DNA from: Peribolospora baueri
Lineage: Eukaryota; Basidiomycota; Peribolosporomycetes; Peribolosporales; Peribolosporaceae
Length of the DNA stretch: 64,000 bases
Assembly (NCBI GenBank): GCA_029717555.1
Contig: JAMDHS010000029.1
Coordinates: 170,639 to 234,638, forward strand
Reading direction: 5' to 3'
In this document: positions 44,799-56,496 of the stretch, piece after piece
Position numbering within the stretch: the stretch's first letter is position 1
How the letters are laid out: each line of letters starts with the position of its first letter
Position numbers and translations under genes: made by a program
The notes under the pieces: generated by a model
Told to the model about the DNA's origin: nothing
What the model saw: only the letters and a program-made list of their open reading frames with translations
Databases searched by the model: none

Positions 44799-46660
44799 AT
44801 GCCCGTCCCAGACGTCTCGTCGACTTCTACAACCGAACCCAAAGCGGCGAAGAAGAAGACCAAAGGCAAGTCTTCAAAGAAGGATGAACAGGAAGTTCCG
44901 GATAACGCGGTGGACGTAGCCGAGCTGCCAGGCGAGGTGAAAGACAAGGCTGAGGGCAAGGAAGAGAAGAGGAGGGAGAAGAAGAGCAAGAAAAGGAAGC
45001 ACAGTGGAGATGAGGACGAGCGTGTGAAGGATGCAGACGGCCAAACCACGACGACGGCTGATGGCGCTGGTGCAGACGTAAGCAAGGAGGAGGGTAAGCG
45101 GGAAGAGGAAGAGGTGGAGGCCGTCTCTCACAAGGAACGTCGCAAGCGCAAAAAGCTCGAAGCCAAGGGTCTCCTCCCAGATGCTTCGGGAAAGGACGCC
45201 GAAGAAACGAAGAAAGAGTCGTCATCCATAGCCAATGTCTCGGAACGACCGCAACGATCGGGCCACTGCGCTTGGGTGGGCAATCTCGCCTTCTCGACAA
45301 CGCCTCAGCGGGTCCAGGACTTCTTCAAACAGTGCGGCACCATAACAAGGTTGCACATGCCAGTTGGGACGAGGAGAGGAGAACAAAACCGAGGGTGAGT
45401 CTCCGACTTTACCCTTTGTTCCTCGCGCTTCTACCGGCTGATTCGGGGCGCGCGCAAATATCTGCTTTCTTATGTGTGTGATACGGAATCCCTCTATTCT
45501 CCTTTTCAGCTTTGCATACGTCGATTTCGACACTGATGAAGCCAAGCAGAAGGCTTTAGCGCTCACGGAGCACAACCTGGATGGTCGCCGACTTCTGATC
45601 AAAGAAGGCTCCGATTTCACCGGTAGGCCCGCTCCTTCCGCTGATGCAGTCGCAGCTGCCGCCAGCGCTACTGAGATGGTCTCAGGCTCTGCCGGTGCCG
45701 TCGAGCGTTCGTCGAAGATGAATGAAGGCACCAACACGGGGGGCAAGACTGGCCTGACGAAAACGGCCCAGAAAGTGCTTCGAGCCCAGAAGAACCCCCC
45801 TAGCTCTACGCTCTTCGTGGGCAACCTCAGCTTCGAGACGGAGGAGCAGAACATCTGGGATCTGTTTGAAAGGTCAGCCAGTGAAGCGAGGAAGTGGGCG
45901 AAGAAGGATAGGGAGGAGCGAAGGGAGAGGAGGAAGAGGAAAGTTGCGAAGGGCAAGAAGGGCGACGAAGGAGAGGAAGAGACGAGTGAGAGCGAGGACG
46001 AGGAAAGTGAGAGTGCAAGTGAGGAAGAGGAGCAGCGCCAGGACGGGGAGGGTGAGGGAGGGAATGCCGGTATTCGCAAGGTCAGGATGGGCACATTTGA
46101 GGATAGTGGGAAATGTAAAGGGTGCGCCTCTCTTCTTCACTCGCAACAGCATCAGCCACCTGCATGGAAAACAAAGTGGGCCGGTAGGCTCCACTAACTA
46201 ATACCTTACATCCGTTTCTACCTTTTTTTGCCGCACGCTCAGCTTCGCTTTCGTGGACTTTCACGCCGTCCCTCAAGCCACTGCCGCCCTGATCAACCCT
46301 CGCAACAAGTGGCTTCTCGGCCGAGGGATTGTGCTCCAGTATGCGGGCGCCGCCGCCACCCGTCGTTCGGGATACTCTACTGAGGGACCTCGCGCTGCAG
46401 TGAAAGGCAAGGGGAGGTTGCAAAAGCGGGAGAGACGGGCGGCCAGGTACGGTTCGGGCGAGGCGGAGGACGGGCGAGAGGACGGAATGGACGACGAGGA
46501 GCCGAAAGACTCGGAGGCGGCTCAAAGCGACCGACGACGAAACCAAAGGCAGGACAAGCACAGTTACAGGAGGCCCAAGCCGGGTGCTGCGTTGGCAAAG
46601 GCGCCCAGAGCTACGGCTGGTATCGTGGAGAGCACTGGCACGAAGATCACGTTCGATTGA
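44799..46660 (+). CDS. NOP13-like nucleolar RRM protein
   Basis: Three exons (44799-45394, 45510-46121, 46243-46660) give 541 residues. A Lys/Glu-rich basic-acidic N-terminus (KAAKKKTKGKSSKK; KKSKKRKHSGDEDER) precedes two RRMs. RRM1 has CAWVGNLAFSTT as RNP2 and, over the intron, RGFAYVDF as RNP1, then NLDGRRLLIKEGSDFTGRP. RRM2 has TLFVGNLSFETEEQ and KVRMGTFEDSGKCKG|FAFVDF, with a Glu/Lys insertion. The linker GLTKTAQKVLRAQKNPPSS is diagnostic of Nop13-type pre-ribosome proteins. The end is basic, with GTKITFD echoing the NSR1-like protein of this window. NOP12 is the closest alternative name. Confidence 0.85.
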
Positions 46661-47256
46661 TCTGGATTACAGCCTTCTAGGCTTAAAAAGGGACACATTC
46701 AGGTCTCTGGTTGTAGAGGACACCATGCAAATCAATGCCATCAGTTTGCTAAAAAGTTAAGACGATGCGGGACAGCGGGTGTGCACCGGTGGATATGGTC
46801 AAGAAGACCGCGAGCAAATAGCTTGAGCTACGTTCATACACCTGTCATGCCTGTCCGGTGGATTAGAGACCTAACCCTAGGAAGAGGTTCAACTGCCTTC
46901 ACCGTTCACGCCCCTCTCTGAGAGGAGAGGGAGACGAGCTGGACAGGGGGAAAAGGTACATTCAATCCCGACTGCATCGTCCGTCGTTGTGACGACCCGT
47001 CCGTCCTGCTCGTATTGCAACGTCCGTTGAGGGTTGGTCTGGGAGGACACAGTCATGGTCGTGGTCATTGCGGATGAGGCTCGAGCGGTTGGAAGCGGGC
47101 GGGTTGTTGGTGGCAGAACCGAGCCGACAGGTTTCTGCTTTTTTCCGAGCCCATCTGCACGGCGTCTAGTGGGGCTATAGAAGCTCGGCTCGTGGACAGA
47201 TTAGGGACAAGGGGAGAATGGAGCAATCTCTGCGGGGACGTTTTGCCCCCAGCTCT
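46661..47256. other. Convergent intergenic region
   Basis: This lies between the NOP13-like stop and the DUF2461-type stop. No gene, RNA or repeat was recognised. One short hairpin-like pair, CCTCTCTGAGAGGAGAGG, lies near 46913-46931. Confidence 0.5.
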
Positions 47257-49755
47257 CTATTCCTCTTCCTCGCTCTCATCCTCCTCCTCGTCGCTGCCTT
47301 GTTCGTCTGCTGGCGCTGGCACGAGCCATCGATTGAGCCTGTATCGCGTCATGCAAATGGCACATAATAAGGGAGAGCAGACACGGACCGATCGCACGTC
47401 AGTGTTTCTCCGCCTAACATTGGAAGGACTCTCCCAAGATCTGGAAAGAAGAAGACCGGACTTGGGAAGGGAAGAAAGGATGGACGGGTGGGGAGGAAGG
47501 AACGCACAGATGTACCAAAGGCCGCATCGTTCCGAGCGTCTCCACCACTTTGTCCTTGAAGTCCGACGCCAGAACTTCTTCGTCCCTGAAACTACCAGAC
47601 CAAACGGGGTCGGGGGAGGACAAGGAGAAATACAGGGGCAGGTAGAGGTGGAGGGATGTGGCCGGAACAAACGGAAGGAAGGCGGGACAGAGCAGGTCGA
47701 TCAACGTTGGGACCTATATCAGCAGCGTTGATCGATATGTGGCAGTGCCTGGACTCGAAAAATGGACAGACAATGACGCACTATCGGACGACATGGAACG
47801 ACCGAAGTTTGAGGAGATCGATGTCTCTGCGCGCGCATGCATGCGGGTAGGAAGAGATGTATGCAATCGTCGAGCGGAGTGAGCAGCGAACTGATGCAAT
47901 CAGCATTCCCTTCGTCCGGCAATCCAACGAATCAGCAGTATGGCCCTGGTCTTGGTCCTACCGACCGCCTCAACAGCTGGAGGATGTCGATCGCCTTTTT
48001 AAGGTGCGAACGAACGGCCGACTCACGGATGACTTTTGTCCACACCATCGATCTTGGGCGCATTCTTCAGCTCGTCCTCTCCGCCGAACAAGCTCACCCT
48101 ACACTTTTTCTGCTCCGCTTCCTCTTCCTTGATTCGTTCCTTCCCTTTGCCCTCGCCCTTACTCTTGCCCTTTCCCTTGCCCTTCGCGGCGTCGCCACTC
48201 TCCCCTTTAGCCGACCTCGCGCCCTTACTTCCACTGCCGCCGGCACCGCTTCCACCGGTCCGATACGGCCGGGGATCACCGAACATGTCCACGAACCGTT
48301 TCTCCTCGATGACCCTGCGCAGATCGCGCGGACGTTGGAGGATATGACGGCGGATCATCGCCAGATCGTCCTTCTCTGGGTGCCACTTGCCGCCTGCCAG
48401 TAGGGAGTCGCCGTTAGGAGAGACGGAGATGTGGTAGCTGAGAGGTTCGGACAGTGTGGAGGAGAAAGAGAAGGAGGCGACGGCGAAGAGAAGAGCGTTG
48501 GATATTGTCATAGCGAGTGTGTGAGGGCGAGGGCGAGTAGATGATCGCTCCATACAGAGCTGTCCGCTGTTCGCATACTCACCCAGCCCATCTACTTTTC
48601 CTGCCCGTGCGGCTGAACGTGGCCGACATGTTGGTTTTATATGGAGTCTGCGGGCGAGCGGCAGAGGCTGGACCGTGAGCCGGGAGAGAGCGCACATAGA
48701 AATGACGAAAAGGAAGGGCCGGGCCGGGCCAAGTCCAAATGCTCAGATGGCGAGCGACCTCTCTTACCTTGTCGTTGCTGAACCGAATGTCACGGTGGAT
48801 TCTGTACGCGAGGTCCTTGACGGGAAGAAAGGGCAGCTCGTCGTCCACGTCCATGAGGAGGGGGACGAGGTGTTCGACGAATTGGTTCCAGTTGGAGAGA
48901 ACGTAGCGGTAGACGAGTTCGTGGGCCCAGACTTGTGATCGACGAAGGAGAAAGGGACGAGACCGGTGTCGAACGGGATGGATTTGGAGTCAGCACGAAC
49001 GGTTTAAAGAGGTGCAGATAGACAAAATCGACCTCGAATTCCGCTACGCGGATCTTCAGAAGAGGAAGCAGAGGGAATCATTAGAACGAGAAAACGGCAA
49101 CGCACACCACTCCCGCTCATTGCACTCCGGTTTCTGCAAGGAAGACAAAAAGCCGAGCAAGTTGGGTGATATCTGACCCGCCGGGACTGTTCGACGCACG
49201 ACAGTGTTGGCGGGTGAACGAGCAAATGTAAGACGGAGTAAGACGTCGGTGGTCAGCGCTTGAGCGCCTGTCGGGGCTTCTGACCGTCAAGACGTTGACT
49301 GACGCAGTCCGTACGCGTGGAAGCGGTGTTGTAACGTACACTGCCCCGACCCGGCTCAGCTCACCATGGCCAGTCTTGGGAGCCTCAATGACCTTGGCGA
49401 CGACCCTCTTCATCCCGTTTTCGTCCCAGCCGTCCGAATCCACCCCGGCCTTTTCCGCTCCGTCTTCTGAGCGGCTTGACGAGTCTTCCGCGCCGGCCTG
49501 CTCATCCTCGCTCGTGTCGGCTTCGCTCAGGTCGGACTCAGACTCGGACTCGTCTTCCTCCTCTCCGGCCCCCACTTCTCGTCTGGCCCTCTTGGCCGGC
49601 CGCCTTGCTGTCCTCTTTCCCTTCGCTGTGCCCCTGCCTTCCGCCCGCGGCCTCGCCGGCACGGTGGCCTTGCGGGACCCAACAAGCTTGAGAGGCGAGG
49701 AGACGAAGGAATCGACGTTTGTCCTGGAGCGGGGGGATCGGCGAGGCGCTACCAT
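47257..49755 (-). CDS. DUF2461-family protein
   Basis: The function of this widespread family (TIGR02453) is not known. The start ATG (49753-49755) opens a nuclear-looking N-terminus: basic KGKRTARRPAKRARRE, then a long acidic Ser/Glu/Asp stretch. The conserved domain is split over several exons: VYRYVLSNWNQFVEHL, DELPFLPVKDLAYRIHRDIRFSNDK, TPYKTNMSATFSRTGRK, then YHISVSPNGDSLLAGGKWHP, KDDLAMIRRHILQRPRDLRR and RFVDMFG. A Gly/Lys-rich insert of about 45 residues interrupts it, followed by ELKNAPKIDGVDKSHP and SFRDEEVLASDFKDKVVETL, and RYRLNRWLVPAPADEQ before an acidic tail ending at 47257. The KGKGKGKSKGEGKGK insert is unusual for the family. Exon edges in 47700-48000 are approximate. Confidence 0.8.
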
Positions 49756-50294
49756 CGCGTGTTTGCCGCCGTTCTTTTCGAGAAGCAAGGGAGAAGAGAC
49801 AGTCACTAGCGAATGTGTTCCGCTCAGTGCTGCTGTGTCGCTCCCGACATCAACGCTGTCGTGGAAGCGATGGAGACAGAAGAGAGTAAAGAGACGAAGA
49901 GAACTGGATCGATTGGAGGTGAAGGGCGTCCTCCAGGGATGCCTGAGTCCCTGTTCTTATATAGATGGGGTCACGCTCAGGGGACGAGTAACAAGGGAGG
50001 AGAAGGGGAAATGAGTGGGTCACGTGCGCCTGCGCGGCGTGTGCGAACAATGAATTCGTATATGTATATGGGAGAGTGTTCAACGACAAACGCCGTCGTT
50101 GGTCCCGACGCTGGGCGGCGGATTGTAAGGCGGTGCCCGGAGGAACGGAAGGGGACGGGTGTAGGAGGAGTTGGGCGGAGATAGGACGACCTGAGCTCCA
50201 ACCCCCGACCCGTCGACGACGATAGTTCTCCTTGGTATATATACCTATACCCTTGCTCCGCACTCTTACCCACCCAACACACACCTATATCAGC
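49756..50294. promoter_or_regulatory. Divergent promoter of DUF2461 and DUF7721 genes
   Basis: A TATA element (GTATATATACC, from 50235) lies about 55 bp upstream of the DUF7721 start, and a second GTATATGTATATGG near 50058-50071. A CACGTG-type palindrome (GGTCACGTGCGCC) occurs near 50016-50030, a possible bHLH/stress site. No gene was seen. Confidence 0.5.
50235..50245 (+). promoter_or_regulatory. TATA box of DUF7721-like gene
   Basis: TATATATACCTATAC runs directly before the short 5' leader. The leader rich in CACACC and the ATG at 50295 are consistent with a focused, strong promoter. Confidence 0.6.
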
Positions 50295-51486
50295 ATGGTG
50301 AGTCTTCCGTCCTTCGCCTTCCTGTCGCGCGATGTGTGTCGCTGCCGATCAGCGACCAACCGGCCCAGCCAGCGCTCGCTCACTCCTCAAGTCCTCGCTC
50401 CATATCTGCTGGATGGATAGGATAGCCTCATGAACCTCGGCAAGCAGGCCCTCGCTGGCCAGCAGGGCGGCAACGGAGGTGGTTTTAACATCGGCGACCT
50501 CGCTGGCGCGCTCGGTCACGCTGAGAACCACGCCGGCGGCAGCGGCAACAGCGGTGAGTGCGGTCTTTGGCGTGAAATGATGCACGCATGGAGGAGGCCT
50601 CCTAACGTTGATCACTGTCCTTTGCCAACTTTCTGGATCTCGTTTGTTTCCTGGATTCTACTTTTTCACCCATCCGCAGACCTTTTCTCTCAGGGCCTCT
50701 CTTTCGTCCAGAACCAGATGAGCAATGGCAACATGAACGCGCACGACCTCGACGAGCAGAAGGTCCAGGAGCACCACGACCAGGCTTACAACCAGGGTCA
50801 GCAGTTGCCTGCTCAGCAGCTCGGCTCCGCTGCCGCCTTGCAGGCTGTCAAGAGCTTTATTAGCAGCAGTGGCTCTGGCGGTGGTTCCGGTGGTAACTTC
50901 CAGCAGAAGATGGTGCGTTGAGGCACGTTGGGTGGACGCCTCGTTGACCCTGGCAAGAGCTTTGGCCTGGGAGAGAAACGTCTTGAACCACGCATTGAAT
51001 CTTTGCGTCGTCATTCGTTCGTCACTTAGATCGGAATGGCCATGGGCGAAGCCGCTCAGATGTTCGACAAGCAGGGCGGTTCGGGCGATAAGCAGACCGG
51101 TAAGGGTCTCGTTTTCCCTCCTTTCGCCTTGCGTCGGAAAGGGAGAAGTATGGCTGACGGTCAGTGACGATGCGCTTGTGCCACAGCCGTCCAGTCCGCC
51201 GCCGAGACGGTGATGAAGCTCATGGTCAAGAACCAGGTCAGTCGAACGTCTTACCCACTGGTCCGGCTTTGAACACCCCCACTGATCGTCCAATTTGCCT
51301 CGGGTGTCTCTCTGGTTCTGTTCACAGGTCTCTGGTATGATCGGTGGTGGCAACTCGGGTGGCCTCGGCGCTCTCGCCAGCAAGGTGCGTTTTTGAACAC
51401 GCCTGAACGCTTCGTCCGTCCGTTTCCTCACCTCTCCATTTACACTGTCTTTTCCCCTTCGACGCGACGCAACCCAGTTCCTCTGA
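50295..51486 (+). CDS. DUF7721-like small hydrophilic protein, start-codon-only exon
   Basis: The first coding exon is just ATG (50295-50297), followed at once by GTGAGT; the next exon starts at 50421 with GAT AGC CTC, giving MDSLMNLGKQALAGQQGG. The protein then has AENHAGGSGNSG, a block with FSQGLSFVQNQM and EHHDQAYNQGQQ, AAALQAVKSFISSSG, a Gly/Ser stretch, IGMAMGEAAQMFDKQGGSG, AVQSAAETVMKLMVKNQ and a tail GMIGGGNSGGLGALASK. The best last splice gives KFL and the TGA at 51484-51486. This layout matches the fungal DUF7721 family (small, often stress-induced). The function is unknown. Five short introns for so small a protein is notable. Confidence 0.75.
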
Positions 51487-52188
51487 ACACGAAGAGGCAT
51501 AGTCACGCTGGTCGGTCTCGAGTCTGGCGAAAACGCAGTCAAAGGCATGGCCTGCGTCCGCTTCGTCTGCTATTCTCGTCCTTGCTTTTTTTTTAGGAAC
51601 GGCGAATGATGAACGATGATGTCCAATGAAATATGACACGGAGAATCGAACTGTTTTCCACATCTCTCTCGGACGAAGGAGACCGTTTCCATCGCCACTC
51701 CGCTCGCTTGCTCTCCTTGCGTCGAAGGAAAGACGAGTCGGCGTCCTTTCCCCAACAACCCCCCTATCGATCGGTAACGCTCCGCGAATGCGAGCGTCGA
51801 CAACAAGAGACGGGGGCAACGTGAAGCTTGATAGGTTAAATTTCATATCCAGGCGTCGTCGTCGTCATGCAGTACTTGTTCCTTGTGTATTCAGACGTCG
51901 AAGCTGACAACGTCCGGCACGGCGAAAGTTGGGCGTAACGGGGTGGGGGGCAGGGCGCCGCTTTCGCCCACGACGGTAGAGTGTGGCCTTATTTATGAGC
52001 GGGCGGTCGCTCGGCTATGGGCCAGGCTAGGCCGCCGGGCGTGGGTGTGGCGGTCCGCCGTCGCGCGTCCTCGGTCTTGGGTTCTGTCCGACCGACGACG
52101 ACGTCCTCGCTCACGAGGTACTTGCTTCCCCTCCGCTCGCATCGCATCGCATCGCACCGGAAAGCCGGCCCCACCCATCGATTCACAC
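51487..52188. other. Convergent intergenic region
   Basis: This lies between the DUF7721-like stop and the GH55 stop. A T9 run near 51586-51594 may belong to the 3' UTR. CATCG(CA) tandem bits occur at 52138-52157. No gene was seen. Confidence 0.5.
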
Positions 52189-55177
52189 CTAGAGGCTGTT
52201 GAGGTAAGCCGAGATGACGCTTGTGAAGCCGGCGGCGTTGTCAGCCTGGGCGCACGTCCGCGTGCCATCGCGGTCGATCATGTCGGCCGTTCCGACCGTG
52301 TTCAGGCCGTACACGGCCACGGAGCTGCTCTGCAGGTCGACGATGGCGGATTGGCAGGTGGCCGAGGGACGACAGGACTGGTCGTAATTGTCAAAGAAGG
52401 AGTACAGACCTGCGCCGTAGAGGAGTACGTCGGTGCTGTTGTTGGCCGCACGGAAGCCCCACGCTTTGGCGCACGGCGGCGAGGAGGATGAGGAAGAGCA
52501 GTCGGCAAACGTCGGGTCGCCCCACGTCGCGTTGGCCGCGAACGGCTGATTCGCGTCCGGCGTGTTCTCCCAGTACGGCGTCTCCGTCTGTATCATGGCG
52601 AGGAGGACGTTGTGGGCGTTGTGGAGGTTGTACTGGTACCGTTGCGAGTGCTCGCTCGCCGTGCCGTAGAGCCACGTCGGCCCGGCCGACTCGACGAGCA
52701 CGCCGCGGCCGTTGAAGACGGAGATCTGGCCGCCCTCGTCCAGGTCGTGATCCGCGACCCAGATCCACGAGTTCTCAATGTACGCCGACGAGCCGGATCG
52801 GAGCCAGAGATTGAGCGCTGCCGCGGTGCAGTTGGCCGTCACGCCCTTGCCGATGCCACAGTTGCCGGCGCGGAGCTGCGTGCCGGCGGCGCCTCCCACA
52901 CGGACGTGCGAGTCCCACATGCCGGCCGAGCCCTGGACGTCCTGTGCGACGTTCCACTCGATCAGCACCGCGCCGGGCGTCGGCCCGCGCGTGGAAACCA
53001 AGACGTCCGATATCTCCACCACGCCCACGTCGCCGGGAGAGCCGACTCGGACGATGGGACGGACGTTGCCGGCGTCGGCAAAGTTGGATCCGGTACCCTG
53101 GATGACGGACCAGACCTCTCCGACGATGCGGGAGCCGACGGGCACTTGGACGGTGTCGGTCACGAGGTAGGTGCCGGCGTCGAGGAAGAGGATCGAGTTG
53201 CACGCCGCCTTGGACAGGGCTGCATTGAGCGCCGACGTGTCGTCCGTCACGCCGTCGCCTTAACGGAGGGAGAGAGAGGAAAGGGAAGAGGGACAAGGTT
53301 TGGGATGATGTGAGTCGAGGTCGTCTCTCTCTCTCTCCTCTTGTTCCGTGCGGACCGGACACCCACCCTTGGCGCCACTATCTCTAGCGCTGACGAAAGC
53401 CTTGACGCTATACTGGTCGTACAGCGGCCTGGGCCTGGTAAAAAACTTTGCGCCGCTGAGCAGCGCGCTCGGCTTGTTGGGCGGCGTCAGCGGGCCTGCC
53501 TGGACCTGCACCGTGTCCTGGTCGCCCTGGTAGACGTGGCCGTACGACCAGGAGGCGACGGTGGTTTTCCCCGTCGTTCCGGCGGCGATGGTCTGCCCAC
53601 TGTCCTGAACGGAAACCATGGCGGGCACGTCGTCGAGCGACACATTGTCCAGGATCACCGAGTCAGCCGTACCGCTGCTCGTGGTGGAGAGGCGCACGGC
53701 GACGGGCGTGGAGGAGATGGCGCTGTCCACGACGACGATCGAGCCTGTGTTCGGGGCGTTCTGATTCGTGCCATCGGCGGAGACGGTGAGCGTGAACGCT
53801 GCGGTGGTGGCGTTGTGGATGTTCATCCCAATGTACGTCTAGACGAGCGCGTGAAGGCTAAGCTCGAGTGAGCCCCCGCAAGTCTGATCGGAACGAGCGA
53901 TCGTCGCGACGTGACTACGAGTCAGTCACTCACCCAGCCCCAGCCCCAGGCATGGTGAACTCCGACAAGAGCGTCGGTGATGGAGACGTTGCGAACGGTG
54001 AACTGCAGACCGGGGGGTAACGAGGCCGAGTCAGCGAGGGGGAAGAGGGGTGATGGCTACGTATCCGACAAAAAGACGCTCACCTGCTGACTGCCGACCG
54101 ACATGCCGAACTGTCCGCCGGTGATGACCAAATCGCTCATCCACCCGCCGGATCCCTGGTCGACGTATACGCCTCGATGGACGGTGCCGGTGTCCGAGCT
54201 GAGGTGGAGGACGAGGTTGGAGAGCGAGGTAGCCTGGGCGACTTCCCAGTGGATGGCGTTGATGGCCGTGGTCGGTGGGACGGAGCGGGTGTCGATGACG
54301 ATATTACGCACTTGTCTGAGCGGGTCGTGGGTAGAACCAGGACACGGTGCGTCGGCTCCAGCGGCTTGCCTGACGGACGAAGGAGGACGAGGACGCACCT
54401 GTAGAAGTTGTCCTGAGACGTATACGAATCGCCCGAGCCGGACGAGTTGGGCGGGTCGGCGTCTATGAGTGCCGACCCGGTAAAGTTGGAGCTGGCGAGG
54501 ATGACGGGCAGGTTGCGGGCGTCGCCGACGAGCTGGGTGTAATAGATGGCGAGGATGGGGGAGGAGATGACACTGGAAGGGAAGGGAAGGATGAGAGTCA
54601 CGTAGACGGTCGCACCTTCCGTGCGTCCGTCACACGCGGCTCTCGCGACTCACTAGGTTCCGGAAGGGAAGTAGACGAGGGCGGGGCTGGTGGATGAGCT
54701 GCCACAGGCCTGGTAGCACCTGGTGCCGTCCTGGATGGCATTGTTGATGGCGGCAGTATCATCAGTCGAGCCGTCGCCCTTGGCGCCATAGTCCTTGACG
54801 TTACGGAAGACGGGGTAGGTGTCGGCGGAGGAGAGGAAGGCGGCACGACCTTGGTGCTTGATGGTCTCGAGCCAGTAAGGCGCCGAGCCGTCGGCGAGCG
54901 TGGACGAGGGCAGGTCGCAGGAAGCGGCGGCGGGTCGCTGATGGGGAGTGTAGGAAGGGTCGGCTTGATCGTCGATGTCGGCGTCGCCCAGCAAGGCGAT
55001 CTGACCGTGATCAACCTCGAAGGCGTAGGCGTCGGATGGCGTCGGCGAGAGTCCTTGAGGGCCGGAGTCTGGGAAGAAGAACTGAGGCGGCGGTCGAGCG
55101 TGCGAGAGGCCAGCGACGGCGGCGATGGTGATGGCGATGGCGATGGCGAGGCCGAGGGGTGTTGAGCGCGCGAGCAT
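52189..55177 (-). CDS. Secreted GH55 exo-beta-1,3-glucanase
   Basis: Extracellular enzyme hydrolysing beta-1,3-glucan of fungal walls (twin right-handed beta-helix family). The ATG at 55175-55177 starts a signal peptide (LGLAIAIAITIAAVAGLSHA). Two pectate-lyase-like halves are clear. The first has YPVFRNVKDYGAKGDGSTDD, ALVYFPSGT, IYYTQLVGDARNLPVI and HWEVAQATSLSNLVLHLSS. The second has SARDSGAKGG|DGVTDDT across an intron, ILFLDAGTYLVTDTVQVPVG, IVGEVWSVIQGTGSNF, VLIEWNVAQ, GMWDSHVRVGGAAGTQL, WIWVADHDLDEGGQISVFNG and YGTASEHSQRYQYNLHN, ending at 52189. The FRNVKDYGA/DGVTDDT repeats and the VADHD/SEHSQ(Y) segments identify GH55. Four or more introns. No defect was seen. Confidence 0.92.
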
Positions 55178-56496
55178 GGCCGGACTGGTCGGGCGAGGTG
55201 TGGGCCACACACCTGCGGTGGTCGCCTGCGGGGCAAGGGACAAAGTAGGGATGGGGGAAGAGAAGAGGGGGGTTACGGTTCGAGAAAGGGGGCGTACGCT
55301 GTTATACTGCCGTCGGCGGGCGAGCAAAAGCGAGCAGCAACGACGAAGGCAACGACGAGGACGAGGATGACGACCGTCTCAGGGGCTCGCCTAGTCCTCC
55401 TAGCGGGCCGGGCGTGGGGTCGCCGACGTAGGGCATCGCACGATTATATGATGGCGCCTGCGAGGAAGGGAGACAACGAGACGGTGAGTGCGACTAACTA
55501 GCTGCGATGAAGAGTTCGTCCGTCGGTCAGCGTGGGTTGCGACGGAGGATGGGGAGGACGGGGCCATCCTTGGCGTCCGTCGTTGGTCCGTCCATCCATT
55601 GCGGGGATGGGAGACGGAGAAGAGAAGAAAAGGGAAGAGAAGGGGTGAGAGGAGGCTAAAGCGAGCGACCTGCGACGTGCAGGGCAAGTGCAAGTGCAAG
55701 TGCGAGCTAATGGCTAGCAGCAACGAGAACGAGGCGAGAGTATATCCACGCCGCTTCCTGCGACGATGGAAGCGACTGACTGTCATTCTCCCGAGTATCT
55801 TGCCAACGTAGATCGAGAAACATTAATAAAGGAAATACTGGGAGATGAGGATATTACGGAAAGAGGCATGAACATTCGTTGAATCCGGATATCACCTGCA
55901 GAGGATGATGATCGACGGAAAAGTTTGTGGTCGATGATGGTATCGAACGAACGCATTCCCTTCCTTCATTCCAACCAGTAGGAAAGTACAAGCATGTTCG
56001 TGTACTCTGAGGACAAGCAGATCGTGCGTGTGTGAGACAATTGCTTGCTTTCGACATGCAAAGGCCTTGCGCGAGCGTAGTTCTCTCGACGGATGGACCG
56101 TATTTGATTGATTACGACGTCCATCAAGGATGATCTGGGAAGCAAAGTCATACCATACCGGCTTGGAAGACGGACATTCTCGAATGGAACACATGATGAA
56201 TATCTCTTTGAGTAATCCGCATTCGCGCCATGGATGGAGGATGAAGAAAAGACGTAGAGTACGGTCTTTCTTCGGATGGATGATAAAGTACTTGGTTGTA
56301 TTCGACGAAAATTCCATAGCGTGAAGAGCCATCCAAAGAATCTAGGTCTGTATACGGATCCGTAGAAAGGTAGGGACGCGGTGGGGCGGGGGCCGAGGGG
56401 GAGGGAAAGACGCTGACGCTGAGATGCGAGAGCGAGAGCGAGGGCGAGAGTGAGGGCGGGGTCGCGCTCCGCTCAGGGAAGGAGGCCGCCTTCGCC
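55178..56496. other. GH55 promoter and 3' flank of Gly/Asn-rich gene C
   Basis: This is one of the longest gene-free stretches. Up to about 55800 it is purine-rich. From about 55800 to 56340 the sequence becomes clearly more AT-rich than the window average, with no open frame of note; both neighbours lie on the minus strand. An element GTATATCC lies near 55740. I see no transposon features. Confidence 0.45.

Noticed and set aside
55400-55811. Minus-strand frame with a hydrophobic N-terminal stretch
   Set aside because: It lies in the GH55 promoter, with no conserved motif and an Arg/Ser-rich random-like composition.
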